Under the pieces are notes generated by a model. The model was not told the DNA's origin. It saw only the letters and a program-made list of their open reading frames with translations, and searched no databases. A DNA stretch of 64,000 bases from Ancylobacter sp. SL191 (GTDB taxonomy: Bacteria > Pseudomonadota > Alphaproteobacteria > Rhizobiales > Xanthobacteraceae). Of the stretch, positions 62,217 to 64,000 are shown piece by piece. Numbering within the stretch: position 1 is the first letter of the stretch; each line of letters begins with the position of its first letter. The DNA is taken from positions 4,377,001 to 4,441,000 of the forward strand of contig NZ_CP113056.1 of the NCBI RefSeq assembly GCF_026625645.1, in the 5' to 3' direction. A program made the position numbers and the translations under genes.

Positions 62217-63209
62217 ATGAACGAAGCGCACGCCCTCCCCTCGCTCGACGCGCTGGTCGAGGGGGTGCGCGCCGGCAACCGGGCGATGCTGGCGCGGGCG
62301 ATCACGCTGGTGGAATCGCGCAAGGCCGAGCACCGCGCACGGGCGGAAGATCTGCTGCAGCGCCTCCTGCCCTTCACCGGCACGGCGATGCGCGTCGGCA
62401 TTACCGGCGTGCCGGGGGTGGGCAAATCCACCACCATCGACACGCTCGGCACCCACCTCACCGCGCAGGGGCACCGCGTCGCCGTGCTGGCGGTCGATCC
62501 CTCCTCCTCGCGCTCCGGCGGCTCGATCCTCGGCGACAAGACGCGGATGGCGCGGCTCTCCATGGATGCGCGTGCCTTCATCCGCCCCTCGCCCGCCGCC
62601 GGCACGCTGGGCGGGGTCGCCGCCCGCACCCGCGAGACGCTGCTGATCTGCGAGGCCGCCGGTTTCGATATCGTGCTGGTCGAGACAGTCGGCGTCGGCC
62701 AGTCCGAGACGGCGGTGGCGGACATGACCGACACCTTTCTCGTGCTGATGCTGCCCGGCGCCGGCGACGAGCTTCAGGGTATCAAGAAGGGCATCATCGA
62801 ACTCGCCGATATCGTCGCGGTGAACAAGGCCGATGGCGAGAATGCCGTCCGCGCCCGCGCGGCAGCGGCCGAGTACCGCGCCGCGCTGCATGTGCTGGGT
62901 GGGCGCGAGGCGCATTGGAGCGTGCCGGTGCTCACCTATTCCGGCCTCACCGGCGCGGGCATCGACGATCTCTGGCAGCAGGTGGCGCTGCATCGCAGCC
63001 GCGCGCAGGCCGCCGGCAGCTTTGAGGCCAAGCGCAGCGCGCAGCAGGTGAAGTGGATGTGGACCCTGTTCGACGAGCGCCTGCGCGCCCGGCTGCGCGC
63101 GGATGCCGCCCTCCGCGCGGAACTCGCGCGGATCGAGGCGGAGGTCGGCACGGGGCGGCTCTCCCCCGCCCTCGGCGCCGGCCGCATCGCCCTGCAGCTG
63201 GGTTTGTGA
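62217..63209 (+). CDS. meaB: Methylmalonyl-CoA mutase-associated GTPase MeaB
   Basis: G3E GTPase chaperone that protects and reloads B12-dependent methylmalonyl-CoA mutase. 330 residues with Walker [10 protein letters not shown] (64-72), [29 protein letters not shown] and NKADG. The mutase genes are not in this window. Confidence 0.95.
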   Translation: MNEAHALPSLDALVEGVRAGNRAMLARAITLVESRKAEHRARAEDLLQRLLPFTGTAMRVGITGVPGVGKSTTIDTLGTHLTAQGHRVAVLAVDPSSSRSGGSILGDKTRMARLSMDARAFIRPSPAAGTLGGVAARTRETLLICEAAGFDIVLVETVGVGQSETAVADMTDTFLVLMLPGAGDELQGIKKGIIELADIVAVNKADGENAVRARAAAAEYRAALHVLGGREAHWSVPVLTYSGLTGAGIDDLWQQVALHRSRAQAAGSFEAKRSAQQVKWMWTLFDERLRARLRADAALRAELARIEAEVGTGRLSPALGAGRIALQLGL

Positions 63210-63341
63210 GAGATCACACCCTCAAAATGCCGGATTGAACGTGTTAGGGTTCGGGTTCCACCATTCTGGTGAACGGATACTGCCCGGAGCGGGAGGTTCA
63301 GCCCGCTCGGTTCAACGTACCGAAGCACGCCGGAGGCTGTC

Positions 63342-63725
63342 ATGAGCAAAGTGGACCTCAGCGGACGACGCATCTTTCTCGTCGAGGACGAAGCCCTCGT
63401 CGCGATGATGATCGAGTCCATGATCGAGGAACTTGGCGGCACCGTCGTCGGCACCACATCGGCGGTGAGCGACGCGCTGAATTTCGTCGCGGAGCGCCAT
63501 GCCGACATCGACGTGGCCCTGCTCGACCTCAATCTGAACGGCAAGCGGTCTTATGACGTCGCCGCGGCGGCCAGTGGCCATGGCATCCCCGTGGTGTTCG
63601 CGACCGGCTATGCCGATGACGACCTCATCGCGGACTGGCGCACCCGTCCGGTGCTGACCAAGCCGTTCCAGCTCGCCGAGCTCGAAGGCGCCCTTCTGCG
63701 CGCGCTCGACGCCCAGACCGCCTGA
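63342..63725 (+). CDS. Single-domain response regulator
   Basis: A 127-residue receiver without output domain: acidic pair Glu15/Asp16 (FLVEDEALV), phospho-acceptor Asp62 (ALLDLNLNG), Lys107 (LTKPF). Probably a stress- or motility-related phosphorelay partner; no kinase nearby. Confidence 0.9.
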   Translation: MSKVDLSGRRIFLVEDEALVAMMIESMIEELGGTVVGTTSAVSDALNFVAERHADIDVALLDLNLNGKRSYDVAAAASGHGIPVVFATGYADDDLIADWRTRPVLTKPFQLAELEGALLRALDAQTA

Positions 63726-63736
63726 CCCTTCCCGCC

Positions 63737-64000
63737 ATGCCGCCGGTGCCGCCTCCCCTGCGCGTGTTGATCACCGGCTTCGGCCCCTTCCCCGGCGCAC
63801 CGTCCAACCCTTCCGCCATGCTGGCGCGGGCGTTCGCCCGCAGCCGCCGGCTGCCCGGTGTCCGGCTCAGCGCCGTGACGCTGCCGACCGAGTGGCAGGC
63901 CACCGAGGGTTTTCCCGCCTTTTTGGCGCAGGAAGCGCCGGATATCGTGCTGATGATCGGCCTCGCCGCCCGGCGGCGGGCGCTGTGCATTGAGATTTCC
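63737..64000 (+). CDS. pcp: Pyroglutamyl-peptidase I, truncated by window end
   Basis: The first 88 residues of a C15 cysteine peptidase that removes N-terminal pyroglutamate: LRVLITGFGPFPGAPSNPSAMLARAF, and MIGLAARRRALCIEIS. The catalytic Glu in the N-terminal part and the Cys/His further on cannot be checked. Starts 11 bases after the response regulator gene. Confidence 0.85.
   Translation, partial: MPPVPPPLRVLITGFGPFPGAPSNPSAMLARAFARSRRLPGVRLSAVTLPTEWQATEGFPAFLAQEAPDIVLMIGLAARRRALCIEIS

Overview
The window looks like the chromosome of a high-GC alphaproteobacterium of the order Hyphomicrobiales (Rhizobiales), possibly Xanthobacteraceae. The evidence is a ccmI-ccmE-ccmF-ccmH-degP cytochrome c maturation block, a MucR-type regulator, a DnaA-like HTH/DUF6456 pair, DUF2336, DUF1491, DUF5330 and DUF6481 proteins, and an RcGTA-type gene transfer agent (GTA) locus. 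The family assignment is inference, because no rRNA or other taxonomic marker is present.

Layout. Positions 1-5.5 kb hold the cytochrome c maturation operon and a Do-type protease, interrupted by a small DUF4258/DUF2283 pair. A glycine-zipper lipoprotein and an OmpR/PhoP-class two-component system follow (5.7-8.3 kb). From 30.8 kb down to 8.6 kb the minus strand carries one long GTA/phage-like locus in RcGTA order: TerS, TerL, portal, g3.5-like, prohead protease, capsid, connector, head closure, tail terminator, tail tube, assembly chaperones, tape measure, DUF2460, DUF2163, NlpC/P60, GTA TIM-barrel megaprotein, DUF2793 fibre, spike base, an arabinofuranosidase-like/LamG-like protein, a GH108 muramidase and an overlapping Rz/Rz1-like pair. 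In the Rhodobacter capsulatus GTA the fibre, spike and lysis genes lie outside the main cluster; here they are contiguous with it. No integrase, repressor or replication gene is visible. A strong promoter and a terminated ~100-nt RNA lie just upstream of terS.

The GTA locus has been reworked. A DNA adenine-methyltransferase gene is inserted behind the portal gene and flanked by a ~282-bp duplication of the portal 3' end, with a foreign-looking AT-rich small gene beside it. A 640-bp tandem duplication joins the ends of the capsid gene and of an opposite-strand S1 protease gene. Families of palindromic intergenic repeats punctuate the locus and are nearly absent from the housekeeping region. 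The tail chaperone pair carries a textbook -1 slippery heptamer immediately before the g10 stop codon.

From 32 to 64 kb the genes are chromosomal: FMN reductase, dCTP deaminase, EamA transporter, lldR/lldD, a PYROXD2-like oxidoreductase with an XRE-cupin regulator and palindromic operator, PBP1a, DUF1214/DUF1254 proteins, an apparently frameshifted DUF2336 gene, sufE, the DnaA-HTH/DUF6456 pair, mucR, msrB with a prolyl-oligopeptidase, sodB, a CorA-type transporter, folP-folK, a HerA-like ATPase, an M20 peptidase, a class IV aminotransferase, meaB, a receiver-only response regulator and a truncated pyroglutamyl peptidase gene. No tRNA, rRNA or CRISPR array was seen.
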